Under the pieces are notes generated by a model. That model did no database searches. It saw only the letters and a list, made by a program, of their open reading frames with translations, and was not told where the DNA came from. Below are positions 8,837-17,426 of a stretch of DNA of 34,031 nucleotides, in pieces; position 1 is the first letter of the stretch; each line of letters starts with the position of its first letter. The DNA lies in contig CAJBYR010000162.1 in the NCBI GenBank assembly GCA_903959855.1, positions 1-34,031 on the forward strand, given 5' to 3'. The position numbers were made by a program, and so were the translations under genes. Origin of the DNA: an uncultured beta proteobacterium (GTDB lineage Bacteria > Pseudomonadota > Gammaproteobacteria > Burkholderiales > Rhodocyclaceae).

Positions 8837-9140
8837 GACCAATCCTCCCAAGTTGAACTTCAGTGGATTTTCTGCGGCAAGAACTGACAAAATACCCGGC
8901 AGACACCAGCGGCGCAGTGGGAAAAGTGTATTGATTTCCACCCGATCAGGCAAGTAACAATGCCGCCTCGCGGAGGCAATTCATACCGCATTACAATTGG
9001 AATCTTGAGATTTCTTTCATCCGGCGCCTTGCCGCGCCGGCTATTGAAACGCCGTCATGAATGAGGCCACCCAAGCTTAGAATGGGCGCTGAAGCAAACT
9101 TGGCTGGAAAGCGTCTTCAGCATACAAAACAGAGGAAGTC
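8837..9140. promoter_or_regulatory. Divergent intergenic region
   Basis: 304 bp between two divergent starts, so promoters for both directions must lie here. The visible structures are a 7-bp hairpin at 9021-9040 (CCGGCGC, loop CTTGCC, GCGCCGG) and a smaller GCCTC/GAGGC hairpin near 8972. Neither is followed by a T-tract. I see no convincing sigma-70 pair and no coding frame with a ribosome site. An AGAGGAAG ribosome site precedes the ATG at 9141, and GGAGG precedes the leftward start at 8836. Confidence 0.4.
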
Positions 9141-10154
9141 ATGCGATACAACGACAGCGCTGAAAAGAGCGCTGAATTTCTCAGGCTGGCACTGCCGCTG
9201 ATGGCAAAGCAGCGTGCGGCCACACACCCGGTAAGCTATGCCCTCTGGTATGAGTACGTGTCAGGTGCAAATTCAGCATTGCGGGCAGCCATTGATGCGC
9301 GGCGAGCGGACACTGACACGCTGGATGAAAACGCGACCTACGAGCTGTATCAGAAGTACGTCGCCGAAATCAATGAGGACGTTGCGCGCCAGATCGCCGC
9401 GGGCTTTCAGAAAATAAGGGCCGACATGTCGATGTCGGCGGCACAGGCCGGCGATCAGGCAAGCCATTTTGGCGATGCCCTCGGCAAACTCAGCTCGACT
9501 CTCTTGCCCGCCAATGCCAGCGAGGGCGTCGGTACCGTACTGGCGCTGACCCGTGAGATGCAAAGCTCCATCGTGACCCTCAAGGGACGCCTCGACGAGA
9601 GCCGCAGTGAAATTGAACAACTGCGCATCGAGGTCGTCAAGGCACGCACCGAAGCCCGCACCGATGGACTGACCGGCCTCCTGAATCGCCGCGGCTTCGA
9701 GATGACGATCGCTGCATGCCTGGCCGACACCACCGCCACGGAAAGCGGGCCCAGCCTGTTGATGGTCGATATTGACCATTTCAAGCAGGTGAATGACAAC
9801 TACGGCCACGTTTTTGGCGACAAGGTGTTGCGCGCTGTAGCGCAAATCCTTCAGGACAACGTAAAAGGCAAGGACACCGCAGCCCGCTATGGCGGCGAGG
9901 AATTCGTCGTGCTATTGCCGGATACGCCGCAGGAAGGCGCACTCCAGCTTGCAGAGCGGATCCGCGGCATTGTCGAACGCTGCCGAATCAAGCGCTCGAC
10001 GGATCAGGGTGCCGTGGCCAATATCATGGTATCCGTTGGCGTCGCCGGTTTCCGTGCCGGCGAAGCCGTATCCGACTTCGTTGCCCGCGCCGACGCCGCA
10101 CTGTATGCCTCAAAGACCAACGGGCGCAACCGGGTCACGGTCGCCACCAGTTAG
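9141..10154 (+). CDS. Cytoplasmic GGDEF diguanylate cyclase
   Basis: 337 residues. Makes c-di-GMP from two GTP. The C-terminal GGDEF domain (about 175-335) starts with the usual DGLTGLLNRRGFE and contains DIDHFKQVNDNYGH and the active-site YGGEEF (GGEEF at 251-255). The allosteric I-site position, five residues before GGEEF, reads KGKD rather than RxxD, so product inhibition may be weak or absent. The N-terminal 170 residues are soluble and helical, with HPVSYALWYEYVSG near residue 30 and a likely coiled coil before the catalytic domain. I do not recognise this part as a named sensor. No membrane segment or signal peptide is visible. Confidence 0.9.
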   Translation: MRYNDSAEKSAEFLRLALPLMAKQRAATHPVSYALWYEYVSGANSALRAAIDARRADTDTLDENATYELYQKYVAEINEDVARQIAAGFQKIRADMSMSAAQAGDQASHFGDALGKLSSTLLPANASEGVGTVLALTREMQSSIVTLKGRLDESRSEIEQLRIEVVKARTEARTDGLTGLLNRRGFEMTIAACLADTTATESGPSLLMVDIDHFKQVNDNYGHVFGDKVLRAVAQILQDNVKGKDTAARYGGEEFVVLLPDTPQEGALQLAERIRGIVERCRIKRSTDQGAVANIMVSVGVAGFRAGEAVSDFVARADAALYASKTNGRNRVTVATS

Positions 10155-10241
10155 TCCAGGCGCTTGAGTCTGCCAGCTCGACACGTATTCACCTTTCATC
10201 GATTCGCCACGAACACACCGGTACCCTGAGCCACAAACCCC

Positions 10242-12863
10242 ATGACGGCAGAGTTTCCACTCAAGCCCAAACCCGGGAACCCGGAACATCTATCGCTGCA
10301 GTGGGAGCCATCGCAGGCTTTCATGCACTTCACTGTGCTATTGCTGCTCGCCGGCTCGGGCGTCTCGCTGGTTTCCACGCTGATCTTTGCCCCCGACCAG
10401 ACTCTAAGGGCCGCCGTTCAGGCATTACTCGCCATCACGGCCATGATCGCCTGGTATTGCCTCAAGCGCGGCTGGAACCGGCCGGCCATCTACATACTGA
10501 TCATCGGATCCTGGCTGACAACCGCGGCAATCGCCTCATTCACCGGTGGGGTGCGAGGCCCGGTGGTAATTGCGTTTCCGATCATTGCAGTATTCGCTGG
10601 CTGGCTGATTGGGCGACGGGCGGCACTGATAACGGCGACCATAACCGCAATGTGCATTGCCGCCCTGGTCGCCGCAGAGTCTTTCCACGTTCTAGCGACG
10701 CCGCTCCCCAGCCCTGTGGTGATGCAGGGCACGCTGCAAATCATCATCCTGGCCATGGCAACCGCACTCATCATGTTTGTGATATCGGCCTACCAGGAGC
10801 GGCTATCAGAACTCCATCGGCTGAGCCAGGATCTCGCCCAGCGCACGATGGCCCTTGAGGTCAGCAAGTCGGAACTGGACCAGGCCCAGTCCGTTGCCAA
10901 CGTCGGCAGTTGGGCCTATGACTTGAAGGCGGACACGATGTCCCTCTCGGCTGAAACCTGCCGCATCTTCGGTCTGCCGTTGGGTACCACCGGAAGCCAC
11001 GACAGCTATTTGTCGCGCGTCCACGCCGATGACCGCAACGAATTGGATGCGCGATGGCAGGCGGCACTCGCGGGCGCCGCCTTCGACCATGTGCATCGCA
11101 TCCTTGTTGCCAAATCGACCCGCTGGGTCCGACAGAAGGCCGAGTTCGAACGGGGTACAGACGGCACGCCACTGCGCGCAATCGGGATCGCGCAGGACAT
11201 CACGGAACGCAGACTGGCGGAAGAGAAGCTGCGCAGCTCCGAGGAACGGTTTTCCATCGCCTTTCGATCCAGTCCTCTGGCAGCCTCGATCGCCACTATG
11301 GATGATGGAAGATTCATCGATGCCAACCTGAATTACGAACGCTATTTCGGCTGGGGACGCAATGAACTGATCGGCCGCACATCGGTGGAGTTGGGAATCT
11401 GGCCCAGCGACGAAGCTCGCCGCACATGGATGAAAACGCTACAGCGGGATGGACGCGTCATCGACTGGGAAACAGTATGGCGCCACCATAACGGCGAACT
11501 CCGTCAGATCAGCATCTCAGCCGAAGTCACCATAATGAATGGCGAGCAGTGCATTTTGGCGCACATCACCGACATCACCGAACGCAAGCTCGCCGAAAAG
11601 GAACTGGAACTGTATCGACGTCATCTCGAGGATCTTGTCCAGTCGCGCACCACCGATCTGGCGGCGGCGCGCGATGCCGCCGAGGCGGCCAGCCGCGCCA
11701 AAAGCATATTCCTCGCCAACATGAGCCACGAACTGCGCACGCCAATGAATGCGATCATGGGCATGACCCGCATGGCACAGCGCCGGGCCAGCGATCCAAA
11801 GCTACTGGACTGGCTGGGCAAGAGCATGGAGGCGTCGCAGCATCTGCTGGATTTGATCAACGACATCCTCGATATTTCGCGTATCGAGGCCGGCCGCATG
11901 TCGCTCGAGGAATCCAGTTTCTCGCTGTCCGCGTTAATCGACGAAGTCCTGCATATGCAATCCGAATCCGCCAATGGCAAAGGGTTGTATCTGCGCTCCG
12001 AGGTGTCACCAGACCTTCCGCAATTGCTCTGCGGAGACGCCATGCGTCTGCGTCAGATTCTGCTCAACTTCATTGGCAATGCCGTCAAGTTTTCCGATCA
12101 CGGTGAAGTTAGGGTGCGTGCATTCCCCCTGGATCGCGACGACGCGAGCCTGTTGCTGCGCATCGAAGTCAGCGACCAGGGCATAGGCATCAGTGCTGAG
12201 CAGCAGGCAAGACTGTTTCATCCGTTCACCCAGGCAGATGACTCGATGACCCGTCGCTATGGTGGCGCCGGCCTTGGCTTGGTGATCTCGCGACGCATCG
12301 CCCGCTTGATGGGGGGCGATGTCGGCGTCAGCAGTACAGAAGGGGTCGGCAGTCGCTTTTCCGCCGATGTCCGCCTGCGGCTGGCAGCACCGATGGCTGC
12401 CACGGCGACCGAGGCTGTGGACGATTCGTCAGGCAAGGCTTTGCGACATAGCCATGCCGGTCGCCGCATCCTGGTGGTTGAGGACGAACCGCTCAACCAG
12501 GAGGTCGTCCGCTTCATGCTGGAAGATGCGGGACTTGTCCCGGAGTTCGCCAGCGACGGATCCCTGGCTGTGGCACTGGCCAAAGAGCGCGATTTCGATC
12601 TGATACTGATGGATATGCGGATGCCAGTGATGAATGGACTCGATGCAACTCGCGCCATCCGCCAATTGCCGGGCAAGGCGACTGTTCCCATCCTGGCCAT
12701 GACCGCCAATGCCTTTGGCGAGGACCGCGATGCTTGCTTGGCTGCCGGAATGGATGCGCATATCGGCAAACCGTTTACCCCCGGTGTGCTTTACGAAAAT
12801 CTCTTGCTCTGGCTTTCGAAATCAGACCTGCCGGAGCCTCCGCCGGGCGTCCGCTCCGGGTAG
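10242..12863 (+). CDS. Membrane-bound hybrid sensor histidine kinase with two PAS domains and a receiver
   Basis: 873 residues. About six N-terminal transmembrane helices (residues 28-182) form a MASE-like sensor. A short coiled coil and PAS1 follow (about 213-325, with PAC end ITERRLAEEKLRSSEERF), then PAS2 (about 335-455). A HisKA domain carries phospho-acceptor His496 in NMSHELRTPMNAIMG. The HATPase domain has an N-box LLNFIGNAVKF, DQGIGI and GGAGLGLVISRRIA. The C-terminal receiver (about 745-865) begins ILVVEDEPLNQEVV, has phospho-acceptor Asp791 in LMDMRMPVMNG and ends with IGKPF. There is no HPt domain, so a separate phosphotransfer protein is expected. It starts 87 bp after the GGDEF gene and ends only 4 bp from the convergent GGDEF-EAL gene. 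The signal and target are not evident. Confidence 0.9.
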   Translation: MTAEFPLKPKPGNPEHLSLQWEPSQAFMHFTVLLLLAGSGVSLVSTLIFAPDQTLRAAVQALLAITAMIAWYCLKRGWNRPAIYILIIGSWLTTAAIASFTGGVRGPVVIAFPIIAVFAGWLIGRRAALITATITAMCIAALVAAESFHVLATPLPSPVVMQGTLQIIILAMATALIMFVISAYQERLSELHRLSQDLAQRTMALEVSKSELDQAQSVANVGSWAYDLKADTMSLSAETCRIFGLPLGTTGSHDSYLSRVHADDRNELDARWQAALAGAAFDHVHRILVAKSTRWVRQKAEFERGTDGTPLRAIGIAQDITERRLAEEKLRSSEERFSIAFRSSPLAASIATMDDGRFIDANLNYERYFGWGRNELIGRTSVELGIWPSDEARRTWMKTLQRDGRVIDWETVWRHHNGELRQISISAEVTIMNGEQCILAHITDITERKLAEKELELYRRHLEDLVQSRTTDLAAARDAAEAASRAKSIFLANMSHELRTPMNAIMGMTRMAQRRASDPKLLDWLGKSMEASQHLLDLINDILDISRIEAGRMSLEESSFSLSALIDEVLHMQSESANGKGLYLRSEVSPDLPQLLCGDAMRLRQILLNFIGNAVKFSDHGEVRVRAFPLDRDDASLLLRIEVSDQGIGISAEQQARLFHPFTQADDSMTRRYGGAGLGLVISRRIARLMGGDVGVSSTEGVGSRFSADVRLRLAAPMAATATEAVDDSSGKALRHSHAGRRILVVEDEPLNQEVVRFMLEDAGLVPEFASDGSLAVALAKERDFDLILMDMRMPVMNGLDATRAIRQLPGKATVPILAMTANAFGEDRDACLAAGMDAHIGKPFTPGVLYENLLLWLSKSDLPEPPPGVRSG

Positions 12864-12867
12864 GGCT

Positions 12868-15447
12868 TCAGCCAGGGGAGGGTCGCCCCTGCATCGCCTT
12901 GGCCAGAGAAATATTCGGCCGACAAATATGGAAGCCCTGCGCCAGATCAATTCCTTGCGCAACGACCTGCCGGAACACGGCTTCGTCTTCGACGTATTCC
13001 GCAACGGTACGAATGCCCAGGTCGTGGCTTAGCGATACGATGCTGCGAACCAGGGCCCGGTCCTTCTCGCTGTTCTTCATGCCGAGGATGAATTCGCCCT
13101 CGATCTTGAGGAAGTCGATCGGGAAACGCTTGACGTAGTGGAAGGACGAAAAACCCGAGCCGAAGTCATCGATCGCCAGCTTGAAGCCCTCGTTGCGCAG
13201 CGTGGAAATGAAGCGTTCCAGCAATGCCATGTTCTTGATCGTCTCGCGCTCGGTGATTTCAAACACCAGCCGCGTCGGATCGATGTTGAAACGACTGCTG
13301 ATGCGCCGCGTCTCCTGGACGAAGTCATTGAGCACCAGCGCGCGCGGCGACATGTTGATGAACAGCAGGCCGCCATAGCCGGTTTCCTCGACGGCCTCGA
13401 GGGTCTTTTCCAGCTGGATGAAATCGAGCTTGTGCATCACGCCCATCTTCTCGGCGATGGCCACGTACTCCTCGGCGATCACGAAACTGCCGTCCTCCAT
13501 GCGGATGCGCGACAGCACCTCGATGGCCTCGACCTGCCCCCCGGCAACATTGATGATTGGCTGGAAGAAGGGCACCACGCTGCGCTTCTCGACCGCATTC
13601 AGGATCATCATGCTTTTCTCGCCCATGGTGCGGAAGACTTCCACCACGTCATCGTCGCTGGGCACCATCACCCGGTTCTTGCCCTCGGCCTTGGCCCGAT
13701 ACATCATGTTGTCGGCCACCAGGAACAGGTCCTTCATGCCCTTGGCGTGGTCAGGAAAAGTCGCGATGCCGATCGATACCGAACTGGTGATCGCCGCACC
13801 GTCTGGGGCCGCCATGCTCACCGCCGCCACCGCGTCAAGGATGCGCCGCGCCACGACCTCACCGGCCGCCATGTCGGTCTCGGGCAGGATGGCCGCGAAC
13901 TCGTCACCGCCATACCGCGAGAGCAAGTCATCGTCGCGAATCGCGGACCGGATCGCTGCCACCACCCTCTGCAGCAGGCTGTCGCCGGCACCGTGGCCAT
14001 AGCTGTCATTCACCGACTTGAAATTGTCGGCATCGATCAACAGCAGGCTGAACTTGTCACCGTGGCGCGACGAGCGCAGCACTTCGCTTTCGATCAGTTC
14101 CCAGAACACGCGCTGGTTGTACAGGTTGGTAAGCGGATCGCGCGTCGCGTAGTACTCCAGGTCCTTGGTATATTTATCGATCGCCTTGACCGAGCCGACC
14201 ACGTTGAGCAGCGTGGCGAGAATGCTCTCCACCACCAGCAGCCGCATCGGATCCATCTCGTGCTGCGGCTGCATGCCGATGCCGACGATACCGCCGATCT
14301 TGGGCGAACTGACGAGCAGCGACTTGATCTGCACCTCGATATCCTCCTCGCGCAAGGCATCGACCACCAGGCCATTGTCGGCAACGTTGTGGCGGACCCG
14401 TATTGCCAGTCCGCTCTCGAATTCCTGCGAGCGCTTCAGCAGTTGCTGCAGGCAGTTCTCGAATACGCGCTTGACCGGTTCTGTCGGTCGTCCGCGCCAG
14501 AAAATCTCCAGGTCGTAGGCCTCATCTCCGACCTTGAACAGCGAAAACATGGTGTAGGCCGGCACCACCGAATCAATATCGAGAATCAACTGGTTCACAT
14601 ACTCGCGCCAGTCCTTGATCACCTCGGTGGTGAGGATGAATTTCTCCAGCAGGCGGATCTCGAACTCGAGCATGTCCTTGTCCACCGCGATGGAACGGAT
14701 GCGCTCCGTCAGTTGTCGAACTTCGTCCGCGACCGAGTTGAACTCGGAAAAGCCAAGATCCTCCTTGCGTGCGACCAGCGCGCGCAAGTCGGCGATACGG
14801 TTCACGGCCCGGATGTCGCGGGCAAGGGTTTCGATCGGCCCTTTCAGACGCCGCTGAATGTAGAGCACCATGATCAGCGTAACGACCAGCATCACCGGCA
14901 CAATGGGGGCAAAAGCCCAGGTGAAGCGCGCCCGGTGCGAGGCAATGTTCTCGCCGACATGCTGCGTCACGTCGATCACGCCCAGGACGTCATCGGCGGC
15001 CGCATTGACGTGGCACTTGAGGCAAACCTCCTGCGCCCGCAGGGGATACACAACGCGAATCATGTCGCCCGACTCGGTATGCCGCCGCTCACCATCCTTC
15101 AGGGCGCGCAGGATTTCCGCATCCGGGGTCTTCTGGGCGATCTCGCCGAACAGTTCGCTGACCTTCGGCCCGCGGTAAATGTCGATCTGGCGCTGAGTGT
15201 GGTCCACGGACTTCTGGATTGCCCGCACATAGGCCTCCATCTGCTGCCGGTTCCAGCCGGTGCTCATCAGTTCGAACATCGCATTGAAGGTCAACTCGGC
15301 AAAGGACGATGCGTCCTCGACCGCATCATCGCGGACCGAGCGATCGTAAATTCCCGAAACCACGAAAATCGTCGCCGCGAATATCGCTATCGAGAAAACG
15401 GCGCCAGCGGCGAGAAGCAGGCCCTTGATGCTGCGAACGGGATTCAT
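12868..15447 (-). CDS. Membrane GGDEF-EAL c-di-GMP protein with haem-type CxxCH periplasmic sensor
   Basis: 859 residues. TM helix 1 spans about 8-30. The periplasmic region (about 31-175) contains VVYPLRAQEVCLKCHVN with a c-type haem motif at 142-146, a pattern of DUF3365/Tll0287-like sensors. TM helix 2 is near 178-200, followed by a HAMP-like linker. A GAF-like region (about 270-430) precedes the GGDEF domain (active site GGDEF at 513-517), which has an RDDD I-site five residues before it. The EAL domain (about 610-859) keeps ExL as E643-V-L, FINMSPR, FEITERET, IDDFGSGFSSF, FLKIEGEF, AEYVEDE and AQGF. Both domains therefore look potentially active. A redox- or ligand-sensing c-di-GMP switch is inferred. 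It is convergent with the kinase gene and divergent from the small gene at 15622. Confidence 0.88.
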   Translation of the reverse strand: MNPVRSIKGLLLAAGAVFSIAIFAATIFVVSGIYDRSVRDDAVEDASSFAELTFNAMFELMSTGWNRQQMEAYVRAIQKSVDHTQRQIDIYRGPKVSELFGEIAQKTPDAEILRALKDGERRHTESGDMIRVVYPLRAQEVCLKCHVNAAADDVLGVIDVTQHVGENIASHRARFTWAFAPIVPVMLVVTLIMVLYIQRRLKGPIETLARDIRAVNRIADLRALVARKEDLGFSEFNSVADEVRQLTERIRSIAVDKDMLEFEIRLLEKFILTTEVIKDWREYVNQLILDIDSVVPAYTMFSLFKVGDEAYDLEIFWRGRPTEPVKRVFENCLQQLLKRSQEFESGLAIRVRHNVADNGLVVDALREEDIEVQIKSLLVSSPKIGGIVGIGMQPQHEMDPMRLLVVESILATLLNVVGSVKAIDKYTKDLEYYATRDPLTNLYNQRVFWELIESEVLRSSRHGDKFSLLLIDADNFKSVNDSYGHGAGDSLLQRVVAAIRSAIRDDDLLSRYGGDEFAAILPETDMAAGEVVARRILDAVAAVSMAAPDGAAITSSVSIGIATFPDHAKGMKDLFLVADNMMYRAKAEGKNRVMVPSDDDVVEVFRTMGEKSMMILNAVEKRSVVPFFQPIINVAGGQVEAIEVLSRIRMEDGSFVIAEEYVAIAEKMGVMHKLDFIQLEKTLEAVEETGYGGLLFINMSPRALVLNDFVQETRRISSRFNIDPTRLVFEITERETIKNMALLERFISTLRNEGFKLAIDDFGSGFSSFHYVKRFPIDFLKIEGEFILGMKNSEKDRALVRSIVSLSHDLGIRTVAEYVEDEAVFRQVVAQGIDLAQGFHICRPNISLAKAMQGRPSPG

Positions 15448-15621
15448 GATCTACGGACACCCCTGCAATTGCGGTCAGGATGGGATTACCCTGAACGCTT
15501 TTCAACTGCCACGTACCCCGCTTCCGGGAAAATTCGGCGGAATCACAATCAAAACGCCCAATAAACTTGCAAGATTCAAGCCAGCAATACGAATCTTTGC
15601 GCCAACTGATATGATTCCGCC

Positions 15622-16053
15622 ATGAATACCTTGCGCCGGGCAGCGCTGCTGCTCCTGCTCATTGCCGGCAGCTCATTTGGCCAGACAGCGGAAGCCCCGT
15701 TGCTGACGGTGGGACTCGATTGCTGGGTCGGGCGGGACGGGCCGCCGTTCTTCACGAACTTCATCCGTTGCATGGTGGATCGCGACCTGCCCTATCCCAC
15801 GCTCGCCGACCAGCACCTGGATGCCTTTCTCGGCAGTTTGCACACGGAGCTGCACAGCAAATCGGGCGCCGATGCAGAACGCATGTACAAGGCAAACATC
15901 GAGCTGGTACGGGAGAGCGTCTCGGTGTGGAATATCCGCATCTTTAGCTACCCCTACGAGTGGTCCTGGGCCGAGGGGCTACCGCAGCAACTGGTGCGCT
16001 CGGTGCTTTGCCCGCGCGACGTTTCCTGCACCGTAAACGTCTATTCGCGTTAA
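15622..16053 (+). CDS. Small secreted protein of unknown function
   Basis: 143 residues; I do not recognise a family. A signal peptide is clear (NTLRRAALLLLLIAGSSFGQT, cleavage near residue 21-23). The mature part has four cysteines (34, 50, 130 and 136) that could form two disulfides, and many aromatic residues (DCWVGRDGPPFFTNF, FSYPYEWSW). It is probably periplasmic or secreted. It faces away from the GGDEF-EAL gene across a 174-bp AT-richer spacer with a TATGAT box close to the ATG. The stop codon is followed immediately by a strong hairpin. Coding status is supported by the signal peptide and the terminator-like structure. Confidence 0.65.
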   Translation: MNTLRRAALLLLLIAGSSFGQTAEAPLLTVGLDCWVGRDGPPFFTNFIRCMVDRDLPYPTLADQHLDAFLGSLHTELHSKSGADAERMYKANIELVRESVSVWNIRIFSYPYEWSWAEGLPQQLVRSVLCPRDVSCTVNVYSR

Positions 16054-16086
16054 GCATCCGGAGCCGGCGTTCGCCGGGCCGGATGC
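16054..16086. terminator. Strong stem-loop after the small secreted-protein gene
   Basis: GCATCCGG at 16054-16061 pairs with CCGGATGC at 16079-16086. After a small internal mismatch, CCGGCG pairs with CGCCGG around a TT loop, giving about 14 base pairs. The stem begins right after the TAA stop and lies between convergent genes. There is no T-tract on either side, so it may act as a 3' stabiliser or Rho-assisted end rather than a classic intrinsic terminator. Confidence 0.5.
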
Positions 16087-16199
16087 CGCCTTGGTCGCAG
16101 ATCTACTTGCTCAGCGGAAACTGATCGTCACGACTGAGCACCTCTGCCGTCAACTGCTCGGTGCTGGTGCAAGCCGGGAAGACCATCGCGTCGTTACGG

Positions 16200-17057
16200 T
16201 CAGTAGAGCACCTCGCTCCAGCGACCGCTGGACTTCAACGCATTTTCGACGCGCATCCAGTTGCCACCGGAACCGGCCAGCTTGATCATGGCCTGCTCGA
16301 CCACCGGCAGCAGGTTGGCCGTCCCGGCAACAAAGACGCGGGTATTCGCCCGTTGCACCATGTTCCAGACTTCGGACGCATTATGTTCCAGCGCAGCACC
16401 GAGTGCCACCGGCGCATCCAGTGCCGGACGCGGGCTGACGGCCTGGAAGGCCTTGAAGGTCGGCTGGTCGAAATAGTTGGCGAGGTCGCTGTTCTCGTCG
16501 TTCATGTAAAGCATTTCCAGCGGGCTGCGGGCGCCGTAGAACAGCCTCACCCTGCCCTCCCAGCGACCGACTTTTTCGTAGATCTGCCGGATCAGGGTGC
16601 GGAAGGGCGCGATGCCGGTGCCCATGCCAAGCATCAGGATGTCCGAGGTCTTGTCCTCGGGAATCACGAAGGGGTAGCCCACCGGTCCGGCAAATTCGAC
16701 GCTGTCGTCGGGACGCAGGTCGCACAGGTAGTTGGAGGCAACGCCCTTGTATTCCTCGCCGTTGAAATCGTCGATGTAGCTGCAGCGGCGCACGCAGATG
16801 GCGAACTCGGTACCGGCCTTACCCCTTTCCAGGTCCATGATCGAATACAGGCGGGCATGGCTGCGGTTGCCGAACTGGCCCGGCGCCATGACGCGGATCA
16901 GGTTGCCCAGCGTGGCGTCGAAGGACAGGTCGCCGGTACTGAAAACCAGATGGCGGACTTCCTCACGCGAGGCCGGCGGCGTGATGCGGCGCGACTGCGT
17001 CAGGGTCGCGGTGTAGGTACGGGCGGGTGGCGCGGCGGGCGGAGTGGTGGGCTGCAT
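16200..17057 (-). CDS. Plant-type ferredoxin/flavodoxin-NADP+ reductase
   Basis: Transfers electrons between ferredoxin or flavodoxin and NADP(H). About 285 residues from the ATG at 17057. The FAD domain has ARLYSIMD (RxYS motif) and a following CVRRCSYID segment. The NADP domain has LMLGMGTGIAPFRTLI. The protein ends in tyrosine (WSEVLY), which stacks on the flavin in plant-type FNRs. I chose 17057 because a TGGAG site lies about 8 bp upstream and the preceding residues of the longer frame (from 17132) look unstructured and non-homologous. It lies downstream of the rnf operon on the same strand but separated by about 170 bp with a hairpin, so it may be a separate transcript. Context suggests a role in the same ferredoxin pool as Rnf and the PFOR. 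Confidence 0.88.
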   Translation of the reverse strand: MQPTTPPAAPPARTYTATLTQSRRITPPASREEVRHLVFSTGDLSFDATLGNLIRVMAPGQFGNRSHARLYSIMDLERGKAGTEFAICVRRCSYIDDFNGEEYKGVASNYLCDLRPDDSVEFAGPVGYPFVIPEDKTSDILMLGMGTGIAPFRTLIRQIYEKVGRWEGRVRLFYGARSPLEMLYMNDENSDLANYFDQPTFKAFQAVSPRPALDAPVALGAALEHNASEVWNMVQRANTRVFVAGTANLLPVVEQAMIKLAGSGGNWMRVENALKSSGRWSEVLY

Positions 17058-17111
17058 GGCATATGCTCCAGTTGGATTAGCGTGAAATGCGCGAACAAGT
17101 GCGCCCTGTGA

Positions 17112-17180
17112 CATTCGAGCGCAGCGAGCCAATCAATAGCCTCCCCGCGAGGGGAGGATGGGAGGGGCGGGCGTTCAATT
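17112..17180. repeat. REP-like hairpin element, copy A
   Basis: An AGCGCAGCGAGC block is followed by CCTCCCC-GCGA-GGGGAGG (perfect 7-bp stem, 4-nt loop, 17140-17157), and then by ATGGGAGGGGCGGGCG. The same layout (hairpin, then ATGGG plus a G-rich tail ending GGGCG) appears at 21943-21980. It lies between the end of the rnf operon and the FNR gene. Confidence 0.45.
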
Positions 17181-17231
17181 CGCCTTTGCGTTGTTTCATT
17201 GAGAGAGGTGCAGTTAGTGGCGGCATGAGCA

Positions 17232-17426
17232 TTAGCATGGTGTCGGTTCGGTGCTGCAGGTGGTATCGCAGCCGCTGCCGGCGGAACAGCAGCCGCACTT
17301 GCCGGGGTCGCGGAAAGGCCCGAGCTGCGGATTGCGTGCGGCGAAGCGGCGGTAGATGCGGTCGATCAGGATCCCGCCCAGGGCGAGGCTGAAGATGGAG
17401 GCCATGGCCACGAGATAGGTTGTCAT
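17232..17426 (-). CDS. Small Cys-rich single-TM protein at the end of the rnf operon
   Basis: 64 residues. One N-terminal transmembrane helix (TTYLVAMASIFSLALGGILI) is followed by a basic stretch (DRIYRRFAARNP) and a C-terminal cysteine cluster (KCGCCSAGSGCDTTC plus a final Cys). The start ATG shares one base with the rnfA stop (TGATG), so it is translationally coupled to rnfA. The layout resembles FeoB-associated Cys-rich membrane proteins and, more loosely, NqrM, a small Cys-containing protein needed for maturation of Na+-NQR. A role in metal delivery or maturation of Rnf is inference. The Met start, coupling and membrane/Cys design make it very likely a real gene. Confidence 0.75.
   Translation of the reverse strand: MTTYLVAMASIFSLALGGILIDRIYRRFAARNPQLGPFRDPGKCGCCSAGSGCDTTCSTEPTPC

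Noticed and set aside
9100-9128. TTGGCT-17 bp-TACAAA as a sigma-70 promoter for the GGDEF gene
   Set aside because: The predicted transcription start would fall inside the ribosome-binding site, only a few bases before the ATG.
14775-14795. Sequence GCAAGTCGGCGATACGG in the GGDEF-EAL gene resembling the repeat with an internal deletion
   Set aside because: The match needs gaps on both sides of the core and lacks the central CGCTGGCG, so I treat it as chance similarity.
13138-15564. Open frame of 808 codons on the + strand, opposite the GGDEF-EAL gene
   Set aside because: Same antisense effect; the translation is His/Arg/Asp-rich without motifs, while the minus strand carries clear GGDEF and EAL motifs.
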